Shown: one piece after another, positions 34,883-43,975 of the stretch
Numbering within the stretch: position 1 is the first letter of the stretch
How the letters are laid out: the number at the start of each line of letters is the position of its first letter
Program-made: the position numbers and the translations under genes
Source of the DNA: Flexivirga oryzae
GTDB taxonomy: Bacteria; Actinomycetota; Actinomycetes; Actinomycetales; Dermatophilaceae
Direction of reading: 5' to 3'
Assembly (NCBI RefSeq): GCF_014190805.1
Contig: NZ_JACHVQ010000001.1
Span: forward strand, 2,702,216 to 2,766,215
Length of the DNA: 64,000 bases
Notes under the pieces: model-generated
The model's input: the letters and a program-made list of their open reading frames with translations, nothing else
What the model was told of the DNA's origin: nothing
Databases searched by the model: none

Positions 34883-35385
34883 CGATCCGTTCCCACCAAA
34901 CCCGTCCCCACACACCGACCGTCGGCACTTCGGGACGCAGATCCCACCAATTCCCGTCCCGACACACCGACCGTCGTCACTTCGGGACACAGATCCCGGC
35001 AAACCCGTCCCGACACACCGACCGTCGGCACTTCGGGACGCGGATCCCACCAAACCCCGTCCCCACACACCGACCGTCGGCACTTCGGGACACAGATCCC
35101 GGCAAACCCGTCCCGACATACCGACCGTCGGCACTTCGGGACACAGATCCCGGCAAACCCCGTCCCCACACACCGACCGTCGGCACTTCGGGACACAGAT
35201 CCCGCCAAACCCCGTCCCGACATACCGACCGTCGGCACTTCGGGACGCGGATCCCACCAAACCCCGTCCCCACACACCGACCGTCGGCACTTCGGGACGC
35301 AGATCCCGGCAAACCCCGTCCCGACACACCGACCGTCGGCACTACGGGACGCGGGAAACCGGAAACCGGACACAGATCCCGCCGG
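34883..35385. repeat. Nine tandem 51/52-bp hairpin repeats
   Basis: The core CCGACCGTCGGCACTTCGGGAC recurs with starts at 34915, 34967, 35018, 35070, 35121, 35173, 35225, 35277 and 35329, a period of 51 or 52 bp. Each unit can fold: outer arms GTCCCGA and TCGGGAC around an inner CCGAC-C-GTCGG. Units differ at a few fixed sites (GTCCCGA or GTCCCCA; CACACC or CATACC; GCAG, ACAG or GCGG after the core; CACC, CGGC or CGCC). The array fills the gap between the end of guaB3 and the start of the aldehyde dehydrogenase gene, ending beside a direct repeat AAACCGGAAACCGG. No gene is supported. Confidence 0.95.
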
Positions 35386-36507
35386 TCAGGACCGCTCGTA
35401 CGGCGCAACCAGCGTCTCGACGCGCTGGAACTCCTTCAGCTCCGAGTAGCCGGTCGTGGCCATCGCCCGCCGCAGCGCGCCGACCAGGTTGGTGGTGCCG
35501 TCGGCGGTCTGGGCGGGACCGGTGAGGATCTGCTCGAGCGTGCCGACGGTGCCGACCTCCACCCGGTCGCCGCGCGGCAGGTGCTCGTGGTGCGCCTCGC
35601 TGCCCCAGTGGAACCCGCCGCCCGGCGCGTCGCTGGACCGGGCGAGGGACGCGCCGAGCATGACCGCGTCGGCGCCGCACGCGAAGGCCTTGACGATGTC
35701 ACCGGACAGGCCCATCCCGCCGTCGGCGATGACGTGCACGTAGCGGCCGCCGGTCTCGTCCATGTAGTCGCGCCGGGCGGCGGCGACGTCGGCGACGGCC
35801 GTCGCCATCGGCACGTGGATGCCGAGTGCACGCCGGGTCGTGTGCGCCGCTCCCCCGCCGAACCCGACCAGGACGCCGGCGGCGCCGGTGCGCATCAGGT
35901 GCAGCGCCGCGGTGTAGGTGGCGACACCGCCGACGATGACCGGGACGTCCAGCTCGTAGATGAAGCGCTTGAGGTTCAACGGCTCCGCGCGCCCGCTGAC
36001 GTGCTCGGCCGACACGGTCGTGCCACGGATGACGAAGAGGTCGACGCCCGCGTCGACGACGGTCTTCCAGTGTTCCTGCGTCCGCTGCGGGGACAGCGCG
36101 CCGGCGCACGTGACGCCGGCCTCGCGGATCTCGCCCAGCCGCTGGGTGATCAGGTCCGGGCGGATCGGCTCGCGGTAGATCTCCTGCATCCGGGAGATGG
36201 CGTCGGCCGGGTCGAGGCCCGCGATCTCCCGCAGCAGCGGCTCGGGGCTCTCGTAGCGGGTCCACAGCCCCTCGAGGTCGATGACGCCGAGCCCGCCGAG
36301 CTTGCCGAGCTCGATCGCGGACGCGGGGCTCATCACCGAGTCCATCGGCGCCGCGACGACCGGCAGGTCGAAGTGGTAGGCGTCGATCTGCCAGCCCACC
36401 GACACGTCCTGGGGGTCGCGGGTGCGCCGCGACGGCACGATCGCGATGTCGTCGAAGGAGTATGCGCGGCGACCCCGTTTGCCTCGGCCGATCTCGATCT
36501 CAGTCAC
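35386..36507 (-). CDS. guaB3: GuaB3 family IMP dehydrogenase-related protein
   Basis: The 373-residue TIM-barrel protein lacks the CBS pair of GuaB and fits the actinobacterial GuaB3 type: IEIGRGKRGRRAYSFDDIAI at the N-terminus, LPVVAAPMDSVMSP near 49, DAGVDLFVIRGTTVSAEH, and HVIADGGMGLSGDIVKAFA with the phosphate-binding loop. The usual catalytic Cys loop of IMP dehydrogenase is replaced by IRGTTVSAEHV. GuaB3 proteins have been linked to purine interconversion, with GMP reductase-like activity proposed in some bacteria. The ATG start has the family N-terminus. Confidence 0.93.
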   Translation of the reverse strand: MTEIEIGRGKRGRRAYSFDDIAIVPSRRTRDPQDVSVGWQIDAYHFDLPVVAAPMDSVMSPASAIELGKLGGLGVIDLEGLWTRYESPEPLLREIAGLDPADAISRMQEIYREPIRPDLITQRLGEIREAGVTCAGALSPQRTQEHWKTVVDAGVDLFVIRGTTVSAEHVSGRAEPLNLKRFIYELDVPVIVGGVATYTAALHLMRTGAAGVLVGFGGGAAHTTRRALGIHVPMATAVADVAAARRDYMDETGGRYVHVIADGGMGLSGDIVKAFACGADAVMLGASLARSSDAPGGGFHWGSEAHHEHLPRGDRVEVGTVGTLEQILTGPAQTADGTTNLVGALRRAMATTGYSELKEFQRVETLVAPYERS

Positions 36508-36549
36508 GGCAGCAGGCTACCGGCCGGGCGTGAAGGGCGTGGCGCGAGG

Positions 36550-36970
36550 ATGTCGGGTATGACGACCTCGAACGCACGGCGGGTCCGGGACTTCCACGAC
36601 GCGCTGCACGACGGCTACCCGACCACGCCGACGGTCCCGGCGCCGTAGTTGCTCGCGCTGCGCGTGCGGCTGATCGACGAGGAGCACGCGGAGGTCGTCG
36701 AAGCCGCGCACGACCTCGCGGAACGTCTGCCGGACGCGCAGCCGGGCCGATCTTGCTCCTCTCGCGCACGAACTGGTCGACCTGCTCTACGTCACGTATG
36801 GCGCCCTCGCGGCCCTCGGCATACCCGCCGACGCGGCGTTCGACGAAGTGCACCGGGCCAATATGACCAAGGCCGGTGCACCACGCCGGGCAGACGGAAA
36901 AGTCCTGAAACCGAAGGGATTTCAACCCGCGTCCATGGATTCCGTCATCGCTGCGGCATCGGCTGACTGA
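36550..36970 (+). pseudogene. MazG-like / phosphoribosyl-ATP pyrophosphatase-like gene, disrupted
   Basis: Translation from the ATG at 36550 gives RRVRDFHDALHDGYPTTP, then a TAG at 36646-36648 that probably replaces GAG, and continues in frame with RVRLIDEEHAEVVEAAHDLA. Near 36740-36746 the frame must shift by one to give HELVDLLYVTYGALAALG, FDEVHRANMTKAG and DGKVLKPKGFQP, ending in TGA at 36970. These are the helical motifs of MazG-like nucleotide pyrophosphohydrolases. A nonsense change and a frameshift together suggest a true pseudogene. Its 3' end overlaps the convergent MFS gene by 49 bp. Confidence 0.8.
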
Positions 36971-38319
36971 GCGTGCCCCACCGGCGCCAGCCGGCGCGAG
37001 ACGACGATCCCCAATGCCCCTGCGACGGCGGCGAGCGCCAGGCCGCTGCCGAACGCCGCGATCTGCGAGTGGGACGTCAACCCGCCGAACACGATCGCGG
37101 ACACGGCGAGCAGCACCGAGGTCGTGAGCATCTCGGCGGTCTGGATCGACGACGCGTTGCGGCCCTGCTCGTCGGGAGCCGACATACCCATCAGCAGCAC
37201 GGTGAGCGGCGAGTAGGCCAGCCCGATCCCGGTGCCGCCGACGAGCCAGGCGACGTACAGTACCCAGGCGGGCGTGGCGGGCCACGCCGCGGAAACAGCG
37301 CCCGTGACACCGATCGTGAGCAGCACCAGACCGATTCGCACCAGGCGTCGCTGGTCCTCGTGCGTCGTGCGTCGACCCGCGATCCAGGCGGCGACACTCC
37401 ACGACAGCGCGCCGACGGTGAGGACCAGACCGGCCTCGGTGGCACTGAGGTGGTGCTGCCGGGTCAGCATCAGCGGCAGGTAGACCTCGGTGCCGGCGAA
37501 CGCGGCGCCCAGCAGTGCGCGCGTGGCGATCACCGACGGCATCCCGCGTCCGCCGCGGAGCGTCCCGGCAGGCACCAGCCTGGGTACGAAGATCACCAAC
37601 AGCAGCCCGCCGGTGACCGCCAGGCCCACTGCGAGCGCCGGCGCGCGGTCCGCCGCCAGCGAGAGTGCCACGGCGCCCAGCGCCGCGGCCGCGGCGGCGA
37701 CCAGCCGGCGTCGGACCGACGACGCCGGCTCCCGCTCCCGCCGGATGGCCGGTAGCCGACGCATCGCCGGCAGCAGCAGGGCCAGGCCGGGTATGGCGAA
37801 CGCTGCACCCACCCAGAACACCCAGCGCCACGACGCATGGGTTGCGAGGAACCCCGCGAGCGGCGGCCCGAACAGCGATGGCGCCACCCAGGCCGCGGAG
37901 ATGCCGACGAAGACCCGCGGTCGCAGCGCTTCGGGGAACGCTGCGGCGATCAGCACGTAGAGGGCGACACTGTCCAGGCCGCCGCCGATGCTCTGCACCG
38001 TGCGGCCGAGGATGAGCATCGTCATCGACTGAGCGGCGCCGGCGAGCAGCAGTCCGGTCACGAACAGGCTCGCCCCGGTGACGATCACCAGCCTCGGCCC
38101 GGCGGAGTCCGCCCACGGCCCGGCGACGACCATCGCCAGCACGGCCGCGGCGAGCGGCACCGCGAACACGACCGGATAGATCGCCAGCCCGTCCAAATCC
38201 TTTGCGGCCGTGGGCATCGCGGTCGCCACTGCGATCTGCTCGAAGGCGACCAGCACCTCCAGCAGGACGACGCCGATCAGCGTCATCCGCCGGATCGGGG
38301 TCCACGAGGTGTCGCTCAC
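36922..38319 (-). CDS. Major facilitator superfamily transporter (14-helix type)
   Basis: The 465-residue membrane protein appears to have about 14 helices, as in the EmrB/QacA drug-proton antiporter group: FEQIAVATAMPTAAKDLDG in helix 1, WADSAGPRLVIVTG for the loop 2-3 motif, and ILGRTVQSIGGGLDS in helix 4. The substrate is unknown. It is divergent from the acyl-CoA ligase gene, 77 bp apart. Its last codons overlap the disrupted MazG-like gene. Confidence 0.9.
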   Translation of the reverse strand: MSDTSWTPIRRMTLIGVVLLEVLVAFEQIAVATAMPTAAKDLDGLAIYPVVFAVPLAAAVLAMVVAGPWADSAGPRLVIVTGASLFVTGLLLAGAAQSMTMLILGRTVQSIGGGLDSVALYVLIAAAFPEALRPRVFVGISAAWVAPSLFGPPLAGFLATHASWRWVFWVGAAFAIPGLALLLPAMRRLPAIRREREPASSVRRRLVAAAAAALGAVALSLAADRAPALAVGLAVTGGLLLVIFVPRLVPAGTLRGGRGMPSVIATRALLGAAFAGTEVYLPLMLTRQHHLSATEAGLVLTVGALSWSVAAWIAGRRTTHEDQRRLVRIGLVLLTIGVTGAVSAAWPATPAWVLYVAWLVGGTGIGLAYSPLTVLLMGMSAPDEQGRNASSIQTAEMLTTSVLLAVSAIVFGGLTSHSQIAAFGSGLALAAVAGALGIVVSRRLAPVGHAQSADAAAMTESMDAG

Positions 38320-38396
38320 AGGAGAACGCTAGATCCTCAAGCGGACTTGAGCACAAACGCCGCCTGTGCCGGCGCATTCTGTGGTGAAGTGTGTGG

Positions 38397-39923
38397 ATGA
38401 ACGACCTCGCACTCGCGCAGAGCAACACCGTCGACGACGTCCTGCGCCGGTCCGCCGGCCGGTTCGGTGCCCGGACGGCGCTGCGTTTCGAGGACCGCAC
38501 GTGGTCGTATGCCGAACTCGACCGGGCGGTCGACGCGGTCGCCGGGCACCTGCAACGGCTCGGCCTGGAGCCCGGCGCACGCGTCGCGGCATACGGCAAG
38601 AACTCCGATGTGTATGTCGTGGCGTTCCTCGCCTGCTCGCGCGCGGGGTTGGTGCACGTGCCGATCAACTACAACCTGGTCGCCCGCGAACTCGACTATC
38701 TGCTCGCGCAGTCCGGTAGTTCGGCGCTCCTCGTCGACCCCGACCTGCGCGAGCGACTCGGCGACGTCGAGCACGCGCCCGAGGTGGTGCTGCCGATCCG
38801 CGGCGACGACTCGTTGCTGCAGGTGGCACAGTCAGGCGCGGCCGATCCCGAGACACCGCAGGTCTTCTCGGGGTCGAGCGACGACACGGTCGTGCAGCTG
38901 CTCTACACCTCCGGCACGACCTCCGCGCCGAAGGGCGCGGTGATGACCCACCGGGCGCTGGTCAGTGAATACGTCAGCTGCGTCCACGCGCTGGACTTCG
39001 CCGAGGACGACGAGGCGCTGCACGTGATGCCGCTCTACCACTCGGCGCAGATGCACGTGTTCGTGCTGCCCGGGTTGATGGCCGGAAGCAGCAGCACGAT
39101 CATCGAGCGGCCCGACCCGGCCGACATCCTGCGCCGCCTGTCGTCCGACGGGCACCGGTCCTTCTTCGCCGCACCGACCCTGTGGGTGGCGCTGGCCAAC
39201 CAGCCGGACTTCGCCGAGCGCGGCCTGGGCGAGCTGCGTCGCGCCTACTACGGCGCGTCGATCATGCCGGTGCCGGTCCTGCGCCGGTTGCAGGAACGCT
39301 CCCCCGACCTGGGCTTCTACAACTGCTTCGGCCAATCCGAGATCGCGCCGCTGGCGACGGTGCTGCGGCCCGAGGAGCACGCCGACCGGCCGGACAGCGC
39401 CGGACGCCCGGTGCTGTTCGTCGAGGCAAGGGTGGTGGACACCGACGGCAACGAGGTCCCGCCCGGGGAGCAGGGCGAGATCGTCTACCGCTCACCGCAG
39501 CTGTGCAACGGCTACTGGGACAACCCGGACGCGTCGGCGGCGGCGTTCGCCGACGGCTGGTTCCACTCCGGCGACCTGGTCCGGATGGACGAACAGGGCT
39601 ACGTCTTCGTCGTCGACCGCATCAAGGACGTCATCAACACCGGCGGCGTGCTGGTCGCGTCGCGGGAGATCGAGGACGTGCTCTACACGCATCCCGCGGT
39701 CGCGGAGGTCGCCGTCGTCGGCATACCCGACGAGAAGTGGATCGAGGCGGTCGCGGCGTTCGTGGTGACCAAGGGCGAGGTGACCCAGGACGAGCTCGTC
39801 CAGCACGCCCGCACCGGGCTGGCGCCGTTCAAGGTGCCCAAACGCATCGAGTTCGTCGACGACCTGCCGCGCAACGCATCGGGCAAGATCCTCAAACGGG
39901 AGCTGCGCGCGGCCGCCGACTGA
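38397..39923 (+). CDS. AMP-dependent acyl-CoA synthetase (FadD-like)
   Basis: The 508-residue ANL-family enzyme has the P-loop motif YTSGTTSAPKGAV, the FNCFGQSE-like YNCFGQSEIAPL, GDLVRMDEQGYVFVVDRIKD (A8 hinge region) and the catalytic Lys in NASGKILKREL. It activates a carboxylic acid as acyl-AMP and then forms the CoA thioester. The chain-length preference cannot be read from sequence. The start is the ATG at 38397; an in-frame GTG lies two codons upstream. It stands alone between the divergent MFS gene and the sugar ABC operon. Confidence 0.92.
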   Translation: MNDLALAQSNTVDDVLRRSAGRFGARTALRFEDRTWSYAELDRAVDAVAGHLQRLGLEPGARVAAYGKNSDVYVVAFLACSRAGLVHVPINYNLVARELDYLLAQSGSSALLVDPDLRERLGDVEHAPEVVLPIRGDDSLLQVAQSGAADPETPQVFSGSSDDTVVQLLYTSGTTSAPKGAVMTHRALVSEYVSCVHALDFAEDDEALHVMPLYHSAQMHVFVLPGLMAGSSSTIIERPDPADILRRLSSDGHRSFFAAPTLWVALANQPDFAERGLGELRRAYYGASIMPVPVLRRLQERSPDLGFYNCFGQSEIAPLATVLRPEEHADRPDSAGRPVLFVEARVVDTDGNEVPPGEQGEIVYRSPQLCNGYWDNPDASAAAFADGWFHSGDLVRMDEQGYVFVVDRIKDVINTGGVLVASREIEDVLYTHPAVAEVAVVGIPDEKWIEAVAAFVVTKGEVTQDELVQHARTGLAPFKVPKRIEFVDDLPRNASGKILKRELRAAAD

Positions 39924-40033
39924 CCCGCACGGCCACAAACTGGACCCATCTTGTTACCCGTTTAGTCACCACGACGCCAGCAAGTGGTGCGATCCTGAAA
40001 TCTTGCGCGCGAGCCGGTCACCCGGTCAGTGAC

Positions 40034-40957
40034 GTGAGTACCGGGAAGGCCACCAAGTCTCGTATGACCGTTGCCGCGCGTCGTCCCCGTCGGGCGATGC
40101 AGTCACCGATCGCCTACCTGTTCGTCCTGCCGGCGCTGGCGATCTTCTTCGTCTTCACCATCGGCCCGACGCTCTACACCGCGTTCATCTCGCTGTTCAA
40201 CTGGAACCCGCTGAACATCTCCCAGTCGACCTACATCGGGCTGGACAACTACAAGAACGCCTTCACCTCGCAGGCCGAGCCGTCGTTCTGGGAGACCGCG
40301 CGGATCTCGGCCTACTTCGTGGTGGCGATGGTGGTGCTCGGGCCGCTGATCGCCCTGCTCATCGCGTTGCTGCTGCAGCGCGGTGGCCGGGTGATGACGG
40401 CGACCCGCACCGCCACCCTGCTCCCCCACGTGACGCCGCTGGTCGCGACGTCGCTGGTCTGGATGTGGATCTTCAACGACAAGTTCGGGCTGGCCAACCA
40501 GGCACTGCACGCCTTCGGGATCGGCGGCAAGGACTGGTTGCACAGCAACACCTGGGCGATGCCGGTGGTGATCTTCGTGTCGCTGTGGCACGAGCTCGGT
40601 TTCATCTCGATCATCATCCTGGGTGGCCTGACGACCATGTCCAGCGAGCTGTCCGAGGCGGCCAAGGTCGACGGGTGCAGCGCCTTCCAGGAATTCATCC
40701 ACATCACCCTCCCGCAGCTGCGGCCGGTGATGTTCTTCGTGGTCGTGATCAGCACGATCACCTCACTGCAGGCATTCACGCAGTTCTTCACGATGACCGG
40801 CGGTGACTACGGCACCGGCACGCTGAGTTACGAGATCTATCAGCAGGCCTTCGTCGTCTTCCACACCGGGTATGCCGCCGCCCTCGCCATCGTGCTGCTC
40901 GTCATCACCGCGGCGCTGTCGCTCCTCCAATTCACCCTGAATCGCGCACGCGACTGA
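40034..40957 (+). CDS. Sugar ABC transporter permease (MalF/UgpA-like)
   Basis: The product of about 307 residues has six membrane helices, starting IAYLFVLPALAIFFVFTIG, and the inner-membrane EAA loop ELSEAAKVDGCSAFQEFIHI that docks to the ATPase. It belongs to the carbohydrate uptake-1 family. The start is unsure: GTG at 40034 or ATG at 40064; neither has a strong ribosome-binding site. It is the first gene of an operon with a binding lipoprotein and a second permease. No ATPase is encoded nearby, so a shared one such as MsiK is likely. Confidence 0.9.
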   Translation: MSTGKATKSRMTVAARRPRRAMQSPIAYLFVLPALAIFFVFTIGPTLYTAFISLFNWNPLNISQSTYIGLDNYKNAFTSQAEPSFWETARISAYFVVAMVVLGPLIALLIALLLQRGGRVMTATRTATLLPHVTPLVATSLVWMWIFNDKFGLANQALHAFGIGGKDWLHSNTWAMPVVIFVSLWHELGFISIIILGGLTTMSSELSEAAKVDGCSAFQEFIHITLPQLRPVMFFVVVISTITSLQAFTQFFTMTGGDYGTGTLSYEIYQQAFVVFHTGYAAALAIVLLVITAALSLLQFTLNRARD

Positions 40958-40981
40958 CACCTCAAAAGAAGGGGAAAGATC

Positions 40982-42322
40982 ATGTCACACAACACAACTC
41001 GCAGTCGTTCCGTAAAGCTGCTCACCGCTGTGGCGGTCGTCGGGCTGGCCGGCGTCACCGCCGCGTGCGGCTCGACCGGCAGCGGCGGCTCCAGCGGCGG
41101 CGGGGGCACCGGTGGAGGTGGCGGCGGCGGTGGTGGCGGCAAGGTCACGGTCACCTTCATGGAGGCGATGTCGAGCGGCACCCTGAAGCCGGCGCTGCAG
41201 GCACAGGCCGCGGCGTTCGAGAAGGCCAACCCGAACATCAAGATCGACCTGCAGCCGTACTCCGACTACGGCACCCTCGCCAACAAGCTGAAGGCGGCCA
41301 CCTCGGCGGGCAAGCCGCCGACGATCGCGCAGGTCTACCCGAACGACGCTGCGACGTATGCCGCCAGCAAGGTCATCATCCCGCTCGACTCCTTCAGCGG
41401 GGAGTCGCAGACCGTCAGCACCTTCTACCAGGGCATCCAGAACGACCTGAAGCTGTCGGACGGCAAGACCTGGATGTGGCCGTTCGCGAAGTCGACGGTG
41501 ATCATGTACTACAACCCGACGATGCTCAAGGCTGCCGGCCAGCAGGTGCCCAAGACCTGGGCGCAGTTCGCGACGGTCGCCAAGGCCGTCTCCAAGAACG
41601 GCGTCACCGCCCTGTCGATCGACCCGGGCAGCAGCAGCGCCCCGGCCGGCGGCACCGCCGTGTTCGAGATCCTCTGCCAGGCGTTCGGGACACCGGCGTG
41701 GACCAAGGACGGCAAGCCGCAGTTCGACTCACCCGCCGCGGTGCAGGCGCTGACGTACCTGACCAACCTGAAGAAGGCGGGCGCTCTCGCCATCGGCAGC
41801 AACTACCCCGGTCAGACCGCGCTCGGCGCGCAGAAGGGCACCTTCGACATCTCCAGCGTCGCGTCGTACTACTACAACAAGCAGGCGGTGGGCAAGAAGT
41901 TCACCATGCAGACCGCCGCCGTGCCGAAGGGCCCGTCCGGCAACGCCAACCAGCTCGCCGGTGGCAACGTGGTGATGTTCGGCAAGGCCAGCAAGGCACA
42001 GCAGCAGGCCGCGTGGAAGTTCCTGCAGTTCCTCACCACCCCGCGGCAACAGGCGATCTGGTCCCAGTCCAGCGGCTACCTGCCGGTCACCGCCAAGGCG
42101 CTGCCGCTGATGAAGGACTTCCTGAAGAAGAACCCCTACCAGAAGACGGCCGCGGAGGCCCTGCAGTGGGCGGTCGGCACGCCGCCGTACACCTCGGTCA
42201 CCGAGACCCAGGGTGACCTGGCCGTCGGGCTGCAGGCAGCACTCGGCAGCGGCAAGGACCCGGCCGCTGCCCTGAAGAGCGCCCAGGCCAACGCCGAGAA
42301 GCACGTGAAAGCAGGACAGTGA
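40982..42322 (+). CDS. Sugar ABC transporter substrate-binding lipoprotein
   Basis: The 446-residue protein has a lipoprotein signal peptide with lipobox VTAAC, Cys29 being the lipidated residue. A linker of almost only Gly and Ser follows (about residues 30-56, including ten Gly in a row) before the mature fold begins KVTVTFMEAMSSG. The family 1 (MalE/UgpB-like) pattern is seen in LKPALQAQAAAFEKANPNIK and the C-terminal AWKFLQFLTTPRQQAIWSQS. The ligand is unknown. AAGGGGAAAG precedes the ATG, 24 bp after the first permease. Confidence 0.93.
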   Translation: MSHNTTRSRSVKLLTAVAVVGLAGVTAACGSTGSGGSSGGGGTGGGGGGGGGGKVTVTFMEAMSSGTLKPALQAQAAAFEKANPNIKIDLQPYSDYGTLANKLKAATSAGKPPTIAQVYPNDAATYAASKVIIPLDSFSGESQTVSTFYQGIQNDLKLSDGKTWMWPFAKSTVIMYYNPTMLKAAGQQVPKTWAQFATVAKAVSKNGVTALSIDPGSSSAPAGGTAVFEILCQAFGTPAWTKDGKPQFDSPAAVQALTYLTNLKKAGALAIGSNYPGQTALGAQKGTFDISSVASYYYNKQAVGKKFTMQTAAVPKGPSGNANQLAGGNVVMFGKASKAQQQAAWKFLQFLTTPRQQAIWSQSSGYLPVTAKALPLMKDFLKKNPYQKTAAEALQWAVGTPPYTSVTETQGDLAVGLQAALGSGKDPAAALKSAQANAEKHVKAGQ

Positions 42323-43221
42323 CCGACGGAGCCATCGGCACCGCCCACCGACCCGGTCGCCGCGTGACGGGACGGCGCACCTCGCGCCGTCCCGGATCGC
42401 GGCGGCTGGGTGGCGTCGCCCGCGCCGTCGTCGCGGGCGTCGTCGGACTGCTGTTCATCGCACCGCTGTACTGGGTCTTGGTCACCTCGACGCTGACCAC
42501 GTCGGAGGCCTACAACTTCAGCTGGTCCTCCCTGGTGCCGCACTGGTCCTTCACCAACTACGAGCGCGCCTGGCACGCGGCACCCTGGGAGCGGTTCTTC
42601 AGCAACACGATCTTCATCGCCGTCTGCACGGTCGCACTCGCGATCTTCACGTCCCTGCTGGCGGGTTACGCGTTCTCGGTCATGCGGTTCCGCGGCCGTG
42701 GCGCACTGTTCGGGCTGGTGCTGTCGGTGATGATGGTCCCGCAGACCGTGCTGCTGATCCCCGACTACATCATCGCGCAGCACCTCCATCTGCTGGACAC
42801 CTACTGGATCCAGATATTGCCTTTCGGCGCAAGCGTTTTCGGCATCTTCCTGGTGCGTCAGTTCTTCCTCAACGTGCCGACGGAGCTCTTCGAAGCGGCC
42901 GAACTCGACGGCGCCGGTCCGATCCGGATGCTCTTCTCGATCGGCCTGCCGATGGTGCGCCCCGCCCTCCTCGTGCTCGGCCTGCAGGTGCTGATGGGCT
43001 CGTGGAACGCCTTCCTGTGGCCCTACGTGATGACCGACTCCAACGCGGTGCGCCCGATCGAGGTGGGCCTGTCGGTGTTCAGCGGCACCAACGGCACCGA
43101 CTACACCGGTCTGTGTGCCGGCGTCACCTTCACCACCGTCCCGGTGCTCGTGGTCTTCCTCCTGCTGCAGAAGCACTTCATCACCGGCGCGTTCTCCTCC
43201 GCGGGTGGCGTCCGTGGCTGA
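42319..43221 (+). CDS. Sugar ABC transporter permease (MalG/UgpE-like)
   Basis: The 300-residue permease has six helices and the EAA loop ELFEAAELDGAGPIRMLFSI. Its GTG start overlaps the stop of the binding-protein gene (GTGA), so expression is coupled. A basic N-terminal stretch of about 30 residues precedes the first helix. It forms the importer channel with the MalF-like permease encoded upstream. Confidence 0.92.
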   Translation: MTDGAIGTAHRPGRRVTGRRTSRRPGSRRLGGVARAVVAGVVGLLFIAPLYWVLVTSTLTTSEAYNFSWSSLVPHWSFTNYERAWHAAPWERFFSNTIFIAVCTVALAIFTSLLAGYAFSVMRFRGRGALFGLVLSVMMVPQTVLLIPDYIIAQHLHLLDTYWIQILPFGASVFGIFLVRQFFLNVPTELFEAAELDGAGPIRMLFSIGLPMVRPALLVLGLQVLMGSWNAFLWPYVMTDSNAVRPIEVGLSVFSGTNGTDYTGLCAGVTFTTVPVLVVFLLLQKHFITGAFSSAGGVRG

Positions 43222-43975
43222 TCCCGTACGTCGCGTCCTCCTCCTCGACCTGGACGGCACGCTCTGCCTCGGCGACGGGCCGGCGCTGCGGTACGCCGAG
43301 GGGGTCGACGCGCTGCTGGTGGCACGCGGCATGCAGCCCGACGTCTTCGCGGACGTGCTGGAGTTCGTGTCCCTGCCCGCCTCCGAACACGCTGTCCGGT
43401 ATGCCGACTCACCGCTACGCGATGCACAGGATCCGTGGGTGGCGACGCTCTGGCTGGCACGGCGGCACGGCCTGACACCGGCCGATCTCGAACCGGCGTT
43501 CCTCGCCTCGCGCGCTGCGCTCGAGCGTGACGAGTTCGACCTGCACGCCGACCCGGAACTGGTCGACCTGCTGCGCCACCGGCCGCCCGACGTGCGCGTC
43601 GTGCTCGGCACCAACTCACCCGACGTCGGCATGGCCCGGCTGCTGACCCGGCTCGGGGTCGACGACCTGCTGGACGACGTGCGCACCTCCCAGCGCAAGC
43701 ACACACCCGAAGGCATGCCGAGGCTGCTCGCGCACATCCAGCGCGAATATCGCGTCACCACGAACCAATTGCTGTCGGTCGGCGACAACTGGCCGAACGA
43801 TCTGGCACCCGTCACCGCTGCCGGTGGCAGCACCGCGTACGTCGACCGGTTCGGCCACACCGAGCTGCCCGCCGACCTGCGCAGCGACACCGTCGCCGGT
43901 CTGGTGCCCGGCATCCGTCACTGGCTCGCCGGCGAGCCGGCATCCACCCCGTCAACCGTCAAGGAGCGTCAATGA
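43214..43975 (+). CDS. HAD-superfamily hydrolase
   Basis: The product of about 253 residues has HAD motif I LLDLDGTLCLGD near the N-terminus, motif II GTNSPD, motif III Lys in SQRKHTPEG, and motif IV SVGDNWPNDLAPV. It is a haloacid dehalogenase-like phosphatase, probably acting on a sugar phosphate or similar small molecule. The GTG start overlaps the permease gene by 8 bp; another GTG lies three codons upstream. Its place in the sugar uptake operon suggests that it acts on the imported compound. Confidence 0.88.
   Translation: MADPVRRVLLLDLDGTLCLGDGPALRYAEGVDALLVARGMQPDVFADVLEFVSLPASEHAVRYADSPLRDAQDPWVATLWLARRHGLTPADLEPAFLASRAALERDEFDLHADPELVDLLRHRPPDVRVVLGTNSPDVGMARLLTRLGVDDLLDDVRTSQRKHTPEGMPRLLAHIQREYRVTTNQLLSVGDNWPNDLAPVTAAGGSTAYVDRFGHTELPADLRSDTVAGLVPGIRHWLAGEPASTPSTVKERQ

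Noticed and set aside
34883..35385. CRISPR array
   Set aside because: The whole 51/52-bp unit is repeated, so there are no unique spacers, and no cas genes are near.
34672..36648. Long plus-strand open frame through the repeats and guaB3
   Set aside because: It is antisense to guaB3 and the aldehyde dehydrogenase gene and is translated from repeat DNA; only its last 99 bases belong to a real (broken) gene.
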